Below, piece after piece: positions 19,943 through 29,150 of a stretch of 64,000 nucleotides of DNA. Position 1 is the stretch's first letter; each line of letters begins with the position of its first letter. Location: NCBI RefSeq assembly GCF_018304965.1, contig NZ_JAGQED010000003.1, positions 124,001-188,000 of the forward strand, given 5' to 3'. A program made the translations under genes and the position numbers. The notes beneath the pieces were generated by a model, which saw only the letters and a program-made list of their open reading frames with translations, made no database searches and was not told the origin of the DNA. This DNA is from Collimonas antrihumi (GTDB lineage Bacteria > Pseudomonadota > Gammaproteobacteria > Burkholderiales > Burkholderiaceae_D).

Positions 19943-20362
19943 ATGGAAAACAAAAAACACGTTCACACAACGCGGATCGCCATGCGCTGGGGTGATATGG
20001 ATGCGCTCGGCCATGTCAACAACACCGTCTATTTCCGTTATATGGAACAGGCACGTATCGAATGGCTGCAGCAACTAGGCAGCGACTTTGACGCTCGCCA
20101 CGGACCGGTCCTGGTCAATGCGCAATGCAGTTTCTTGCGACAATTGAAATATCCCTGCGATGTGGAGGTCAAATCCTATATTGGCGCGATTGGCCGCTCG
20201 AGTTTCGAAGCCAGCTATGAAATCCGCCGTGCCGACTTGCCGGAAGTGGTGTTTGCGGAAGGAACGGCAAAGATAGTCTGGGTTGATTTCGATCTGGAAA
20301 AATCCATGCCTTTGCCCGACGACCTGCGTCAGTTGCTGACTAATCCGGTGCTTGCGGCTTAA
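19943..20362 (+). CDS. Acyl-CoA thioesterase (4-hydroxybenzoyl-CoA thioesterase family)
   Basis: A single-domain hotdog thioesterase that should cleave an acyl-CoA. The 139-residue protein has the signature WGDMDALGHVNNTVYFRYMEQARIEW, in which the Asp of DALGHVNN is the family's catalytic position. I used ATG 19943 because the upstream extension overlaps the promoter of the divergent ETF-QO gene. The exact acyl substrate cannot be deduced. Confidence 0.85.
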   Translation: MENKKHVHTTRIAMRWGDMDALGHVNNTVYFRYMEQARIEWLQQLGSDFDARHGPVLVNAQCSFLRQLKYPCDVEVKSYIGAIGRSSFEASYEIRRADLPEVVFAEGTAKIVWVDFDLEKSMPLPDDLRQLLTNPVLAA

Positions 20363-20372
20363 GAATCAGGCT

Positions 20373-20948
20373 CTAAACGCCTTCGTTTTGGGAAATGCCC
20401 AGCAGGCGATGCACCAGTTCGCTGGAAGTCGATGCCGTGAATTTTTTCATCAGATTGGCCCTGTGCATTTCCACCGTGCGCGGGCTCAGTCCGATCTGCT
20501 TGCCGATCAGCTTGCTGGTCTTACCTTCCACCAGTAACGCCGCAATCTCCCGCTCACGCGGCGAGAGTGTGGCCGAAGCCCGGCGCTTTTCACTCAAATC
20601 TTCAAAAGTCCAGATGCCTGCAGCATGGGTGTCTTCCGGCACCAGCGCATGGCCGGTGACATGGCACCAGAACAACTCGCCGTTGGCGCGCCGCATGATT
20701 CTTTCGTCGGAATAGATACCCTTGGCATTCATGATCGGCACGATACGGGCGCCGGTGCGCTCAAATTCGTCCTGCGTCGGATACAGAACCTGAAACGACT
20801 GGCCGTTCAACTCGCCAGGCTGGTAACCGAACATTTTCGCCAGTGCCAGGTTGCACACCTGCATGATGCGGCGTTCGGAGACGCACATGCCTATCGGCGC
20901 GTGGGCAAAAATGGAAGCATAATCGACAGCAATATTAGGCAAGGGCAC
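20373..20948 (-). CDS. PAS domain LuxR-type transcriptional regulator
   Basis: A 191-residue cytosolic regulator. An N-terminal PAS domain (about 10-120, with the GYQPGELNGQSF and RRANGELFWCHV segments) is followed by a LuxR/FixJ helix-turn-helix (LSPREREIAALLVEGKTSK, then SPRTVEMHRANLMKKF). No receiver domain is present, so the PAS pocket is the likely sensor. The start appears to be GTG at 20948. It is transcribed away from the CoA-transferase genes scoAB, with about 174 bases between, so it may control them; that is inference from position. Confidence 0.82.
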   Translation of the reverse strand: MPLPNIAVDYASIFAHAPIGMCVSERRIMQVCNLALAKMFGYQPGELNGQSFQVLYPTQDEFERTGARIVPIMNAKGIYSDERIMRRANGELFWCHVTGHALVPEDTHAAGIWTFEDLSEKRRASATLSPREREIAALLVEGKTSKLIGKQIGLSPRTVEMHRANLMKKFTASTSSELVHRLLGISQNEGV

Positions 20949-21122
20949 TTGATGAATCAGTCAGATGTTGGTTACACAGTTGCCACATACCGGCAGACAA
21001 TCCGCCAGTATGCTTGAAATTCGTATTTTTACGGTATTGTTGGAAGCATCACTTCGTCATATCCTAACAGACTGAACCTAAAGCAATAATAGTGCGAGTT
21101 TACACAAACAGGAGACATCGGT

Positions 21123-21821
21123 ATGAACAAAGTTTATCCTGACGCGGCAAGCGCGTTGGCCGGCATAGTCAAGGATGGCCAGACCATCGCCGTAGGCGGT
21201 TTCGGCCTGTGCGGCATTCCTGAGGCGCTGATCTTGGCGTTGCGCGATTCCGGCGTGCAAAATCTGACTGCTATCTCGAATAATGCTGGTGTCGACGGCT
21301 TTGGCCTCGGGCAACTGCTGGCTACCCGCCAGATCAAGAAAATGATCGCCTCTTATGTCGGCGAGAACAAAGAATTCGAACGGCAATACCTGGCAGGCGA
21401 GCTGGAGCTTGAATTTACGCCGCAAGGTACGCTGGCGGAAAAGTTGCGCGCCGGTGGCGCTGGCATTCCGGCATTTTTTACAAAAACAGGCGTCGGCACC
21501 CTGGTCGCCGAGGGCAAGGAAGTCCGTGAGTTCGACGGCGCCAAATATGTGATGGAGCGTTCGCTGGTGGCCGACATCTCTTTGGTCAAAGCCTACAAGG
21601 CAGATCGCAGCGGCAACCTGGTATTCAACAAGACTGCCCGCAACTTCAATCCGAATGTAGCGATGGCCGGAAAAATCACCGTAGTCGAAGTCGAACATCT
21701 GGTGGAGGTCGGCGAGATCGATCCGGACCAGGTCCACACGCCGGGCATATTTGTCCATCGCATCGTGATCAATGCGACGCCGGAAAAGCGGATCGAGCAG
21801 CGTACCGTTCGTCCAACATAA
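21123..21821 (+). CDS. scoA: 3-oxoacid (succinyl/acetoacetyl) CoA-transferase subunit A
   Basis: It works with the next gene product to move CoA between succinyl-CoA and acetoacetate or related 3-oxoacids. The 232-residue alpha subunit has the N-terminal VGGFGLCGIPEALI glycine-rich CoA-binding motif, a GGAGIPAFFTKTGVGT segment and the VFNKTARNFNPNVAMAG stretch. CAGGAGAC precedes ATG 21123. Family-level assignment is firm; the preferred acid is not provable here. Confidence 0.92.
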   Translation: MNKVYPDAASALAGIVKDGQTIAVGGFGLCGIPEALILALRDSGVQNLTAISNNAGVDGFGLGQLLATRQIKKMIASYVGENKEFERQYLAGELELEFTPQGTLAEKLRAGGAGIPAFFTKTGVGTLVAEGKEVREFDGAKYVMERSLVADISLVKAYKADRSGNLVFNKTARNFNPNVAMAGKITVVEVEHLVEVGEIDPDQVHTPGIFVHRIVINATPEKRIEQRTVRPT

Positions 21822-21857
21822 CGCACGGCATAACACAAGAAAATACGGAGACACACC

Positions 21858-22511
21858 ATGGCATGGACACGTGATGAAATGGCCGCGCGGGCGGCAAAGG
21901 AATTGCAGGACGGGTTTTACGTCAACCTGGGAATCGGCTTGCCGACGCTGGTGGCGAACCATGTGCCGCAAGAGATTGAAGTCTGGCTGCAGTCGGAGAA
22001 CGGCTTGCTGGGCATAGGACCGTTCCCGACCGACGATGCGGTCGACCCCGACCTGATCAACGCCGGCAAGCAGACTGTGACTTCGTTGCCGGGATCGTCG
22101 TATTTCAGCTCGGCGGATTCGTTCGCCATGATACGCGGCGGCAAAATCAACATCGCCATACTCGGCGCGATGCAGGTCTCCAAGAATGGCGATCTGGCGA
22201 ACTGGATGATCCCCGGCAAGATGGTCAAAGGCATGGGTGGCGCGATGGATCTGGTGGCCGGCGTCGGCAGGGTGGTGGTGTTGATGGAACACGTTGCCAA
22301 GGCCAAGGACGGCTCCACCTCGCACAAGATTCTCGATGCCTGCAACTTGCCGCTGACCGGCGTCGGCGTCGTCAATCGCATCATCACCGATCTTGGCGTG
22401 CTGGATGTGACGCCGCAAGGCTTGAAGGTGGTTGAGCTGGCGCCTGGCGTCAGCCAGCAAGATATCGTCGCGCAAACCGGTGCGCCGTTGGATCTGAGCG
22501 CGCTACACTGA
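21858..22511 (+). CDS. scoB: 3-oxoacid CoA-transferase subunit B
   Basis: The 217-residue beta subunit carries the catalytic glutamate, E47 in [13 protein letters not shown], that forms the glutamyl-CoA thioester. [15 protein letters not shown] precedes it and [19 protein letters not shown] follows, both typical. It lies 36 bases after scoA. A strong terminator lies just downstream, closing the two-gene operon. Confidence 0.93.
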   Translation: MAWTRDEMAARAAKELQDGFYVNLGIGLPTLVANHVPQEIEVWLQSENGLLGIGPFPTDDAVDPDLINAGKQTVTSLPGSSYFSSADSFAMIRGGKINIAILGAMQVSKNGDLANWMIPGKMVKGMGGAMDLVAGVGRVVVLMEHVAKAKDGSTSHKILDACNLPLTGVGVVNRIITDLGVLDVTPQGLKVVELAPGVSQQDIVAQTGAPLDLSALH

Positions 22512-22527
22512 AATTTGGTGCAATCAG

Positions 22528-22569
22528 GCGGCGTGTGGCACTGAGTGTCACACGCCGCTTTTTTTTTTT
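22528..22569 (+). terminator. Intrinsic terminator of scoAB
   Basis: GCGGCGTGTG (22528-22537) pairs with CACACGCCGC (22549-22558), followed by a run of eleven T residues, 16 bases after the scoB stop. Confidence 0.93.
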
Positions 22570-22760
22570 ACTTGCGGAAATCTGTTGAAGGGCGATCGTG
22601 TTTAATCGATAACGCAATTTTTAAGCGGTTCTGTGTGAGGTAACGTGCAAGGGTAGCGGCATATGCGATAAGATGTTGTTTATACGCAAAGCAAAACATA
22701 ATGTTTGCCCCCAGTTTTGCTTACTGCCATCCATCAAGTCTTTACCGAAACGGGATCGCA

Positions 22761-23627
22761 ATGACAATAGCCGCGCACAAGACTGTCCAATGTATTTCGC
22801 CCGCCGGTTTGCACAAGATGGCTTACCAGGAATGGGGCGATCCGCACAATCCCAATGTATTGCTATGTCTGCATGGCGTGACGCGCGTCTCGGACGATTT
22901 CGATCAGCTGGCGCGCGCGTTATGCGATACCTATCGCGTAATTTGCCCCGATGTGGTCGGCCGCGGGCGCTCCGACTGGTTGCGCGATCCGCAATATTAT
23001 GTGCTGCCGCAGTATTTGAACGACGTGGTCACCTTGCTGGCGCGGCTAAATGCCGAAACCGTCGACCTGGTCGGCACTTCGATGGGCGGCCTGATCGGTA
23101 TCGGGCTGGCTTCGTTGCCGGAAAATCCCCTACGCAAGCTGGTATTGAACGATGTCGGTCCCAACCTGAATCCGGAGGCGATGGGGCGCATCGGCGTCTA
23201 TATCGGCGCCGACATGCGTTTTGCTACATTTGACGAGGCTGTGGCCTATATCCGCTCCATCTCGGCATCGTTCGGCCCGCACGCAGACATCGAGTGGCAT
23301 AAGCTGGCTAGCGATGTTTTACGCCAGAATGAGGAAGGCCAATGGATTCGTCATTACGACTTGAAACTGGCCCAGCCTTTCATTTCGACCAGCGAAGAAA
23401 CCATCAAGTTGTCGGAAATGCTGTTGTGGAAAGCGTACCAGGCGATTACCTGCCCGACCTTGCTGGTGCGTGGCGCCGAATCCGATTTGCTGTCAGCGGA
23501 GACGGCTCGGCGCATGACGGAAATCGGACCCAAAGCGAAGCTGGTCGAGCTGCCCGGTGTCGGCCATGCGCCAACCTTCCTGCATACCGACCAGATAGAA
23601 GTTGTCACCGATTTTCTGATCGGCTGA
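22761..23627 (+). CDS. Alpha/beta hydrolase
   Basis: A 288-residue serine hydrolase. It has the oxyanion motif CLHGVTR (about 36-42), the nucleophile elbow GTSMGG with S107, and the catalytic His in GVGHAP near the C terminus. I used ATG 22761 because the upstream extension lacks family character. The substrate is unknown. It is followed by ridA and relA on the same strand. About 190 bases precede it with no gene; I see only AT-rich promoter-like sequence there. Confidence 0.85.
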   Translation: MTIAAHKTVQCISPAGLHKMAYQEWGDPHNPNVLLCLHGVTRVSDDFDQLARALCDTYRVICPDVVGRGRSDWLRDPQYYVLPQYLNDVVTLLARLNAETVDLVGTSMGGLIGIGLASLPENPLRKLVLNDVGPNLNPEAMGRIGVYIGADMRFATFDEAVAYIRSISASFGPHADIEWHKLASDVLRQNEEGQWIRHYDLKLAQPFISTSEETIKLSEMLLWKAYQAITCPTLLVRGAESDLLSAETARRMTEIGPKAKLVELPGVGHAPTFLHTDQIEVVTDFLIG

Positions 23628-23699
23628 TTTGTTGTTGCTGAGTTATCGCTTGGTTACTTGATTATTGTTTAGGTTGTTATTAAATTCAGGAGACGAATT

Positions 23700-24050
23700 A
23701 TGGCTATCCAACGCCTGCATGTCGGCAAGAGACTTTCCGAAGTCGCCATCCACAACGGTACCGTTTACCTGGCCGGCCAACTGGCAGAAGACACTACCCA
23801 GAACATCGAAGGCCAGACGCGTGAATCGCTGGCCCATATCGATCGTCTGCTGGCGGAAGCCGGCAGCGACAAGCATCACATCCTGTCGTGCCAGATCTAC
23901 CTGGCCGACGTCAAGGATTTCGATGGCATGAATGCGGTTTGGGATACGTGGGTATCGGCCAACAATGCGCCACCGCGAGCGACGGTGGAAGCCAAGCTGG
24001 CCCGTCCGGAAATCCTGATAGAAATTATCGTGGTCGCAGCACAAAAATAA
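23700..24050 (+). CDS. RidA family protein (enamine/imine deaminase)
   Basis: RidA proteins hydrolyse reactive enamines and imines such as 2-aminoacrylate released by PLP enzymes. The 116-residue product has normal length and ends with the NAPPRATVEAKLARPEILIEI segment containing the conserved Arg. CAGGAGACG lies upstream of ATG 23700. It is ten bases from relA and probably co-transcribed. Sequence alone does not separate RidA proper from Rid1-7 relatives. Confidence 0.85.
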   Translation: MAIQRLHVGKRLSEVAIHNGTVYLAGQLAEDTTQNIEGQTRESLAHIDRLLAEAGSDKHHILSCQIYLADVKDFDGMNAVWDTWVSANNAPPRATVEAKLARPEILIEIIVVAAQK

Positions 24051-24060
24051 AGATGTAAGC

Positions 24061-26325
24061 ATGGTTTCGCTCACTGCAACACAACGCGCTACGCAAATCC
24101 AGCAGTGCACCGCCGGCTTGAGTGCCGAGGATAGCGCGCGCGTGCTTGACACCTTGGCTTTCGTCGAGCCGCTGTACGCCGATAATTTCATCGCTACCGG
24201 CCAGAGCGCGCTCGATTTCTCGCAAGGCGTAACCAGCATACTGGCCATGCTCGATACCGATGTCGAAACCCGGATCGCTGCCTTGCTGTTCGAACTGCCA
24301 TTGTTCGACGCCAGCCACGCCGACCTTATCGAGCAGCGGTTTGGCAAGGAGATCTCGGATCTGGTCGGCGGCATCCGGCAATTGATGCGGCTGCACGGCT
24401 TTACCTCCGGCTTACCGCAAGAAGTCATGCGCGGCAAGAATGCTGCGCAGCAGGCCGCCAGCCAGGTGGAAACCTTGCGCAAGATGCTGCTGGCGATGGC
24501 GACCGACATGCGCGTGGTGCTGGTACGGCTGGCTTCGCGCGTGACCGCGCTGCGTTATTTTTCCGAGCACAAGATGGAAAATGCGCGCACCAGCCAGTAC
24601 GCGCGCGAGACGTTGGATTTGTATGCACCGCTGGCCAACCGGCTCGGAATCTGGCAGCTCAAATGGGAGCTGGAAGACCTGTCGTTCCGTTTCATCGATC
24701 CGGTGACTTACAAGCGCATCGCCAAGATGCTGGAAGAGCGGCGCATCGAGCGCGAAGGTTTTGTCGATGCCGCGATCACGCGTTTGCGCAGCGAGCTGGC
24801 AGCGGCCGACATCAAGGCTGAAGTGTCGGGCCGGCCCAAGCACATCTTCAGTATCTGGAACAAGATGCAGGGCAAGGAACTCGATTTTTCCGAGTTGTAC
24901 GACGTGCGTGCGTTCCGTGTGATTGTCGATGACGTCAAGACTTGTTATACCGTGCTGGGCATCGTCCACAACATATGGGTGCCGATCCCGAAAGAATTCG
25001 ACGACTACATTTCACGCCCCAAGCAAAACGGCTACCAGTCCCTGCATACGGTGGTATTGGCAGACGATGAGCGGGCGCTGGAAGTGCAGATCCGCACCAA
25101 GGAAATGCACCATTTCGCCGAATACGGGGTGGCCGCCCACTGGCGCTACAAGGAATCCGGCGGCTCCAATTTCTCGGCGCAGAAATACGACGAAAAAATC
25201 GCCTGGCTGCGCCAATTGCTGGCCTGGAAAAGCGATGTGGTGGATGCGGTTGTCGAACAAGAAGACAGCCGCCGCGAATGGCTGGAAAAGCTCAAGCAGG
25301 CCACGCTCAACGACCACATCTACGTGTTGACGCCGCAAGCCCGCGTAATCGAACTGCCCAGCGGCGCCACGCCCATCGATTTTGCCTACTACCTGCATAC
25401 CGATGTCGGCCATCGCTGCCGCGGCGCGCGCGTCGATGGCAGCATGGTGCCGTTGAATACGCCGCTGAAGAACGGCCAGACAGTAGAAATCATCACCGCC
25501 AAAAACGCCCCCGGCGGCGCCGGTCCCTCACGTGACTGGCTGACGCCAGGTTATGCCGCAAGCGCCCGCACCCGTTCCAAAGTGCGCGCCTGGTTCAATG
25601 CGATCGAGCAGCAAGAGACCCTGGCCACTGGCCGCAGCATGCTGGACAAGACCTTGCAGCGTGAAGGCAAGACGGCAGTCAATCTGGAAGAACTGGCGCG
25701 CAAGCTGGATTTTCCCAAGCTGGAAGATCTGCTGCTGGCATTGGGCAAGGATGAATTCAGCCTGCGCCATGTGGAACAAGCCCTGCACGATGACGGCGTC
25801 AAACCGGTCGAGCACAGCAGCGAACTGGAAGAAGCGGCAATTACCCGCAAGAGCCGCGCCTCAAGCGTGACGCATGGCGGCAAATCAGGGGTGCTGGTGG
25901 TTGGCACCGACGGCTTGATGACGCAACTGGCCAAGTGTTGCAAGCCGGCGCCGCCGGATCCGGTGGTCGGTTTCATCACGCGCGGCAAAGGCGTGTCGAT
26001 CCATCGCGAAAACTGCAAGAATTTCGCCGAGATGCGCATCAAGGCACCCGAACGCGTGATCCAGACTACCTGGGGCGCACCGGAAGCGGAAACCGTCTAC
26101 CCGGTGGATATCTTCGTGCTGGCCAGCGATCGCCAAGGCTTGCTGCGGGATATCTCGGAAGTGTTCTTGCGTGAAAAGATCAACGTCATCGGCGTCAGCA
26201 CCCAAAGTGCCAAGGCCCATGCGCGGATGGCATTCACCGCGGAAATCGCTTCCACCGCCCAGCTGCAAAAAGCCCTGACCGTGATCCGCGAAGTAAAAGG
26301 GGTGCTGGAAGCCAAGCGCCAATAA
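24061..26325 (+). CDS. relA: GTP pyrophosphokinase (ppGpp synthetase, RelA type)
   Basis: It makes (p)ppGpp on ribosomes during amino-acid starvation. The 754-residue protein has a degenerate hydrolase domain: the HD dyad is F77-E78 in AALLFELPLFD. A synthetase domain follows, with the EFDD motif at 312-315 (the ExDD form of monofunctional RelA rather than the RxKD of SpoT). Then come PKQNGYQSLHTVV, a TGS domain (about 418-482), and a C-terminal zinc-finger/ACT region with CCKPAPPD. It therefore looks synthesis-only. A separate SpoT is expected elsewhere. Confidence 0.94.
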   Translation: MVSLTATQRATQIQQCTAGLSAEDSARVLDTLAFVEPLYADNFIATGQSALDFSQGVTSILAMLDTDVETRIAALLFELPLFDASHADLIEQRFGKEISDLVGGIRQLMRLHGFTSGLPQEVMRGKNAAQQAASQVETLRKMLLAMATDMRVVLVRLASRVTALRYFSEHKMENARTSQYARETLDLYAPLANRLGIWQLKWELEDLSFRFIDPVTYKRIAKMLEERRIEREGFVDAAITRLRSELAAADIKAEVSGRPKHIFSIWNKMQGKELDFSELYDVRAFRVIVDDVKTCYTVLGIVHNIWVPIPKEFDDYISRPKQNGYQSLHTVVLADDERALEVQIRTKEMHHFAEYGVAAHWRYKESGGSNFSAQKYDEKIAWLRQLLAWKSDVVDAVVEQEDSRREWLEKLKQATLNDHIYVLTPQARVIELPSGATPIDFAYYLHTDVGHRCRGARVDGSMVPLNTPLKNGQTVEIITAKNAPGGAGPSRDWLTPGYAASARTRSKVRAWFNAIEQQETLATGRSMLDKTLQREGKTAVNLEELARKLDFPKLEDLLLALGKDEFSLRHVEQALHDDGVKPVEHSSELEEAAITRKSRASSVTHGGKSGVLVVGTDGLMTQLAKCCKPAPPDPVVGFITRGKGVSIHRENCKNFAEMRIKAPERVIQTTWGAPEAETVYPVDIFVLASDRQGLLRDISEVFLREKINVIGVSTQSAKAHARMAFTAEIASTAQLQKALTVIREVKGVLEAKRQ

Positions 26326-26378
26326 GGCTGGCGGAGCAGGGGCTGGACGAGGGGATGCCAAATCGTCTCAGCGCCTGC

Positions 26379-26407
26379 TTTATTTACCGGAAATTTTATG
26401 CCATAAT
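26379..26407 (+). promoter_or_regulatory. Possible promoter of tRNA-Val
   Basis: TTTATT (26379-26384) and CATAAT (26402-26407), 17 bases apart, end 12 bases before the tRNA 5' end. The -35 match is weak. Confidence 0.4.
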
Positions 26408-26419
26408 AGCGACCTCTCC

Positions 26420-26494
26420 GGGAGGTTAGCTCAGGGGTAGAGCGATCGCCTCACACGCGATAGGTCACAAGTTCGAAACTTGTACTTCCCACCA
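26420..26494 (+). tRNA. tRNA-Val (anticodon CAC)
   Basis: A 75-nt tRNA. GGGAGGT pairs with ACTTCCC (one G-U pair). The D arm is GCTC...GAGC. Anticodon stem ATCGC/GCGAT encloses CTCACAC with anticodon CAC at 26452-26454. The T stem ACAAG/CTTGT encloses TTCGAAA. CCA is encoded. Confidence 0.96.
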
Positions 26495-26575
26495 TTTCCA
26501 AGTCTTTGTCCATGCGGGTTTCAGTCGAAAACGGGGAATTCGTTTTTGAGTTTGCGATCAATTTGATGTAAGCGG

Positions 26576-26614
26576 CTTCAAGGCTTCGCTTCAAGGATTC
26601 GCTTCAAGGCTTCA
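26576..26614 (+). repeat. Tandem repeat, 13-bp unit x 3, after tRNA-Val
   Basis: CTTCAAGGCTTCG, CTTCAAGGATTCG and CTTCAAGGCTTCA run head to tail, two mismatches in total. It lies in the 200-base spacer between tRNA-Val and the end of the antitoxin-like gene, which holds nothing else I recognise. Confidence 0.8.
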
Positions 26615-26693
26615 TCTACGGCCCACATCCAGTCCTGCCCCGATCCATTCCCATAGTTCGCATTGCCATCGACGTATCGCTGTCGAGCTTCTA

Positions 26694-27020
26694 TCAGAAA
26701 TCAAGCTGTGCGGGTGTAATGCCGAGCGCGGCAGCTATCTTGTTAATCGAAGCCGGACGCAGGTTTTCGCTGGCTTCTTGTTTTGCATAGGAAGGTTGTG
26801 AGATACCCAGCCGGCCAGCAATTTCAGCCTGTGTCAGCTTCAGATATTCGCGCCAGGCGCGAGCGGGGCTTGCGCCGTCGACAGTAGCGCTAACGACTTC
26901 GTGAGGGATTAAGTCACGGTCTTGTTCGTAAGCGCGGAGATATTCCTCGTAGGGCATCACAACAAAGACCGGCTTACCATCCGGCCCGTTGATTATTTGG
27001 ATATTAGTAGGTGCGTTCAT
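26694..27020 (-). CDS. Helix-turn-helix antitoxin-like protein (XRE family)
   Basis: The 108-residue product has an N-terminal part resembling antitoxin N-termini (FVVMPYEEYLRAYE, about 20-33) and a C-terminal XRE helix-turn-helix (LKLTQAEIAGRLGISQPSYAKQE, about 60-82). This layout is typical of antitoxins that bind a RelE/ParE-type toxin and repress their own promoter. The start ATG (27020-27018) lies inside the 3' end of the toxin frame, so the order is toxin then antitoxin, with a 17-base overlap. Confidence 0.8.
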   Translation of the reverse strand: MNAPTNIQIINGPDGKPVFVVMPYEEYLRAYEQDRDLIPHEVVSATVDGASPARAWREYLKLTQAEIAGRLGISQPSYAKQEASENLRPASINKIAAALGITPAQLDF

Positions 27021-27264
27021 CGCGTTTCCTCACTTCTTGAATTTCAACAATCTTGATTTCGCCTGACCAGTCAAACAGCACTCTGTAGTTGCCGACTCTA
27101 AGCCTATATCCGTATTCGTGCCTGGTCAGGGCTTTGACATTCTGACAGCCGGGCATGGCTGCCAACGTACTGACTGCATCACGAATCGGACCTCTAATCG
27201 GCTCGTCCTTCTTGCGGAGTTGCTTGGCTGCTTTGGGTGTCCATTTGATCGCGTTCAGGCTTAT
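27004..27264 (-). CDS. RelE/ParE-type toxin-like frame lacking an ATG, GTG or TTG start
   Basis: The minus-strand frame ending at TAA 27006-27004 encodes about 85 residues. These include AIKWTPKAAKQLRKK, EYGYRLRVGNYRVLF and EIKIVEIQEVRKRDERTY. It matches the RelE/ParE/HigB fold pattern: a basic N-terminal helix, RVGxYRVLF and VxIxxVxxRxExxY. Full family length would start at codon 27264-27262, but that codon is ATA, in the place where ATG is expected (ATA-AGC-CTG-AAC). Between the upstream stop (27276-27274, TAA) and the conserved region no ATG, GTG or TTG occurs. So it is either silenced by a start mutation or uses a rare start (ATA or the CTG at 27258). It overlaps the antitoxin start. Confidence 0.6.
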   Translation of the reverse strand: MSLNAIKWTPKAAKQLRKKDEPIRGPIRDAVSTLAAMPGCQNVKALTRHEYGYRLRVGNYRVLFDWSGEIKIVEIQEVRKRDERTY

Positions 27265-27323
27265 GACTATAGCTTATATATAGCTTTATTCGAAATAAGG
27301 CTATGGTCATATATTGCTGCTGA

Positions 27324-28970
27324 TCATTGATTCCTGATCTTACGCCATAGCGTGGTACGACTAATGCCGAGATACCTGGCGGCTGCTTCGCGGTTGCCAT
27401 CGAAACGGGCCAGCACGTGCGTGATGCTCTCGGCGGTCTGTGGCGCGGCGCTTGAGGACGCCGGCGCGACGCTAGGCGCAGGCCCCGATGTTCGGGCGAA
27501 TTCCGGCGCGACACTGAGGATGAAGGCGGGAGATAGTGCCTGCAATGGCTCGGCCGCCAGGAACAGCGCCAGTCTTTCCATCAAGTTACGTACTTCACGC
27601 GCATTACCGGGCCAAGCATAGGCGCCGAGCAGTGGCGCGCAAGCAATAATTTCAGCATGCAGATTCGGATGCGGGCGGGCGCCAAGCGCGGCCAGCGCTT
27701 TTTTCAGGCACCATTCGGCCAGCGCGATCAGGTCTTCCGGGCGTTCACGCAACGGCGCCAGCGTCAGGCGCAGCACGGCCAGGCGATAAAACAGGTCGGC
27801 GCGGAAACGGCCTTCGCGTACGCGTTGCTCCAGGTCGCAATGGGTGGCGCTGATGATGCGGACATCGACCGCAATCGGCCGGGTGCCGCCGACTCGCACC
27901 ACTTCGCGCTCTTCCAGCACCCGCAGCAAGCGCGTCTGCAGCGCCAGCGGCATTTCACCGATTTCATCCAGGAATAGCGTGCCGCGATGGGCCGCTTCGA
28001 ACAGGCCGGCGTGGCCGCCGCGACGCGAGCCGGTGAATGCGCCTTCTTCATAGCCGAACAATTCCGACTCCAGCAGCGATTCCGCAATTGCACCGCAGTT
28101 GACCGCGACAAATGGCTTGTTGCCGATGAGCGCGCGCGGGTTCTCACGGTGAATCGCTTGCGCTACCAGTTCCTTGCCGGTGCCGGTTTCGCCCTGGATC
28201 AGCACCGTGGCCTGCGATTTGGCATACAGTACGATTGACTGGCGCAGGTTTTCCATCATCGGCGAATCGCCACGCAAATCGTTGAGGCCATGCTTGGCGC
28301 GCAGCGTGTCGGCCAGCGGCGCACTACGGCTGTGGCTACGGTTCGATTCCAGTTGCGTCACGAGTGCGGTTTCCAGCGCGTCGTCGAAGGCCTGGCGGAT
28401 CGATGCGGCGGAATAGACGAATACCGCGGCCAGCCCGGCTTCTTCAGCCAGGTCGGTGATCAGGCCGGCGCCGACAATCGCCTTGACTCCGCTGGCCTTG
28501 AGTTCATTGATTTGTGCCCGCGCATCTTCTTCGGTTGCGTAATCGCGTTGCTGTATGTTGAAACCGAATGCGTTCTGGAATTCCTTGAGTACCGGCATCG
28601 TCGACTGGTAGGTGATGATGCCGATGTCGGGCGTGATCTGGCGCGCACGCGACAATGCCTGCAGCACGTCGAAGCCGCTGGCCTTGGCAATCACGACAGG
28701 TACCGATAGCCGGCTTTTCAGGTAGGCGCCGTTGGAACCGGCGGCGATCACCGCATCGCAGCGCTCGGTTTCCATCCGTTCGCGGATATGGCGCGCGGCC
28801 TCGTCGAATCCCAGATGAATGGGCTCGATAATGGCGCGGTCGTCGTATTCCAGCGTAATGTCGCGAAACAGGTCGGACAGGCGTGAGACCGAGACGGTCC
28901 AGATCACCGGTTTTTGGCCGGGGTTACCGGCATGGCTGGCATCACGTGGGGCTGGAGGTGAGGGAGGCAT
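27324..28970 (-). CDS. prpR: Propionate catabolism regulator PrpR (sigma-54 activator)
   Basis: A sigma-54-dependent activator that senses 2-methylcitrate and turns on the prp operon. The 548-residue protein has an N-terminal PrpR sensory domain (about 20-210), an AAA+ domain with Walker A GETGTGKE and the sigma-54 contact motif GAFTG, the [23 protein letters not shown] Walker B region, and a C-terminal Fis-type helix ([19 protein letters not shown]). It is divergent from prpB, with a matching sigma-54 promoter in the 262-base spacer. Gene context and domain order agree. Confidence 0.94.
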   Translation of the reverse strand: MPPSPPAPRDASHAGNPGQKPVIWTVSVSRLSDLFRDITLEYDDRAIIEPIHLGFDEAARHIRERMETERCDAVIAAGSNGAYLKSRLSVPVVIAKASGFDVLQALSRARQITPDIGIITYQSTMPVLKEFQNAFGFNIQQRDYATEEDARAQINELKASGVKAIVGAGLITDLAEEAGLAAVFVYSAASIRQAFDDALETALVTQLESNRSHSRSAPLADTLRAKHGLNDLRGDSPMMENLRQSIVLYAKSQATVLIQGETGTGKELVAQAIHRENPRALIGNKPFVAVNCGAIAESLLESELFGYEEGAFTGSRRGGHAGLFEAAHRGTLFLDEIGEMPLALQTRLLRVLEEREVVRVGGTRPIAVDVRIISATHCDLEQRVREGRFRADLFYRLAVLRLTLAPLRERPEDLIALAEWCLKKALAALGARPHPNLHAEIIACAPLLGAYAWPGNAREVRNLMERLALFLAAEPLQALSPAFILSVAPEFARTSGPAPSVAPASSSAAPQTAESITHVLARFDGNREAAARYLGISRTTLWRKIRNQ

Positions 28971-28994
28971 GTTTCAGATATGTTTAATGCTGAC

Positions 28995-29029
28995 GTTTCA
29001 GTGTTCATGAATGTAACATGATTTGAAAC
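28995..29029. promoter_or_regulatory. Candidate PrpR upstream activator region
   Basis: GTTTCA (28995-29000) and TGAAAC (29024-29029) form a hyphenated inverted repeat around TGTTCATGAATGTAACA (29002-29018), itself partly palindromic. It lies about 120-155 bases upstream of the sigma-54 promoter, where enhancer-binding proteins usually sit. The assignment to PrpR is inference. Confidence 0.4.
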
Positions 29030-29150
29030 AATTCCGTTGCATGTGCTCGAATTCGATTAATTTGATTATTTGCAATTTTATTGCGTAAATATTTGATTTT
29101 ATTGGATTAATGCTACTTTTCGCCTGCCTCGTTAGTTATCGTATCGTGCT

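Noticed and set aside
24061-26325. Bifunctional SpoT-type synthetase/hydrolase
   Set aside because: The HD dyad is missing (FE) and the synthetase motif is EFDD, the RelA form.
27118-27330. 70-residue plus-strand open frame
   Set aside because: It is antisense to the toxin-like frame, which has family motifs in the other strand.
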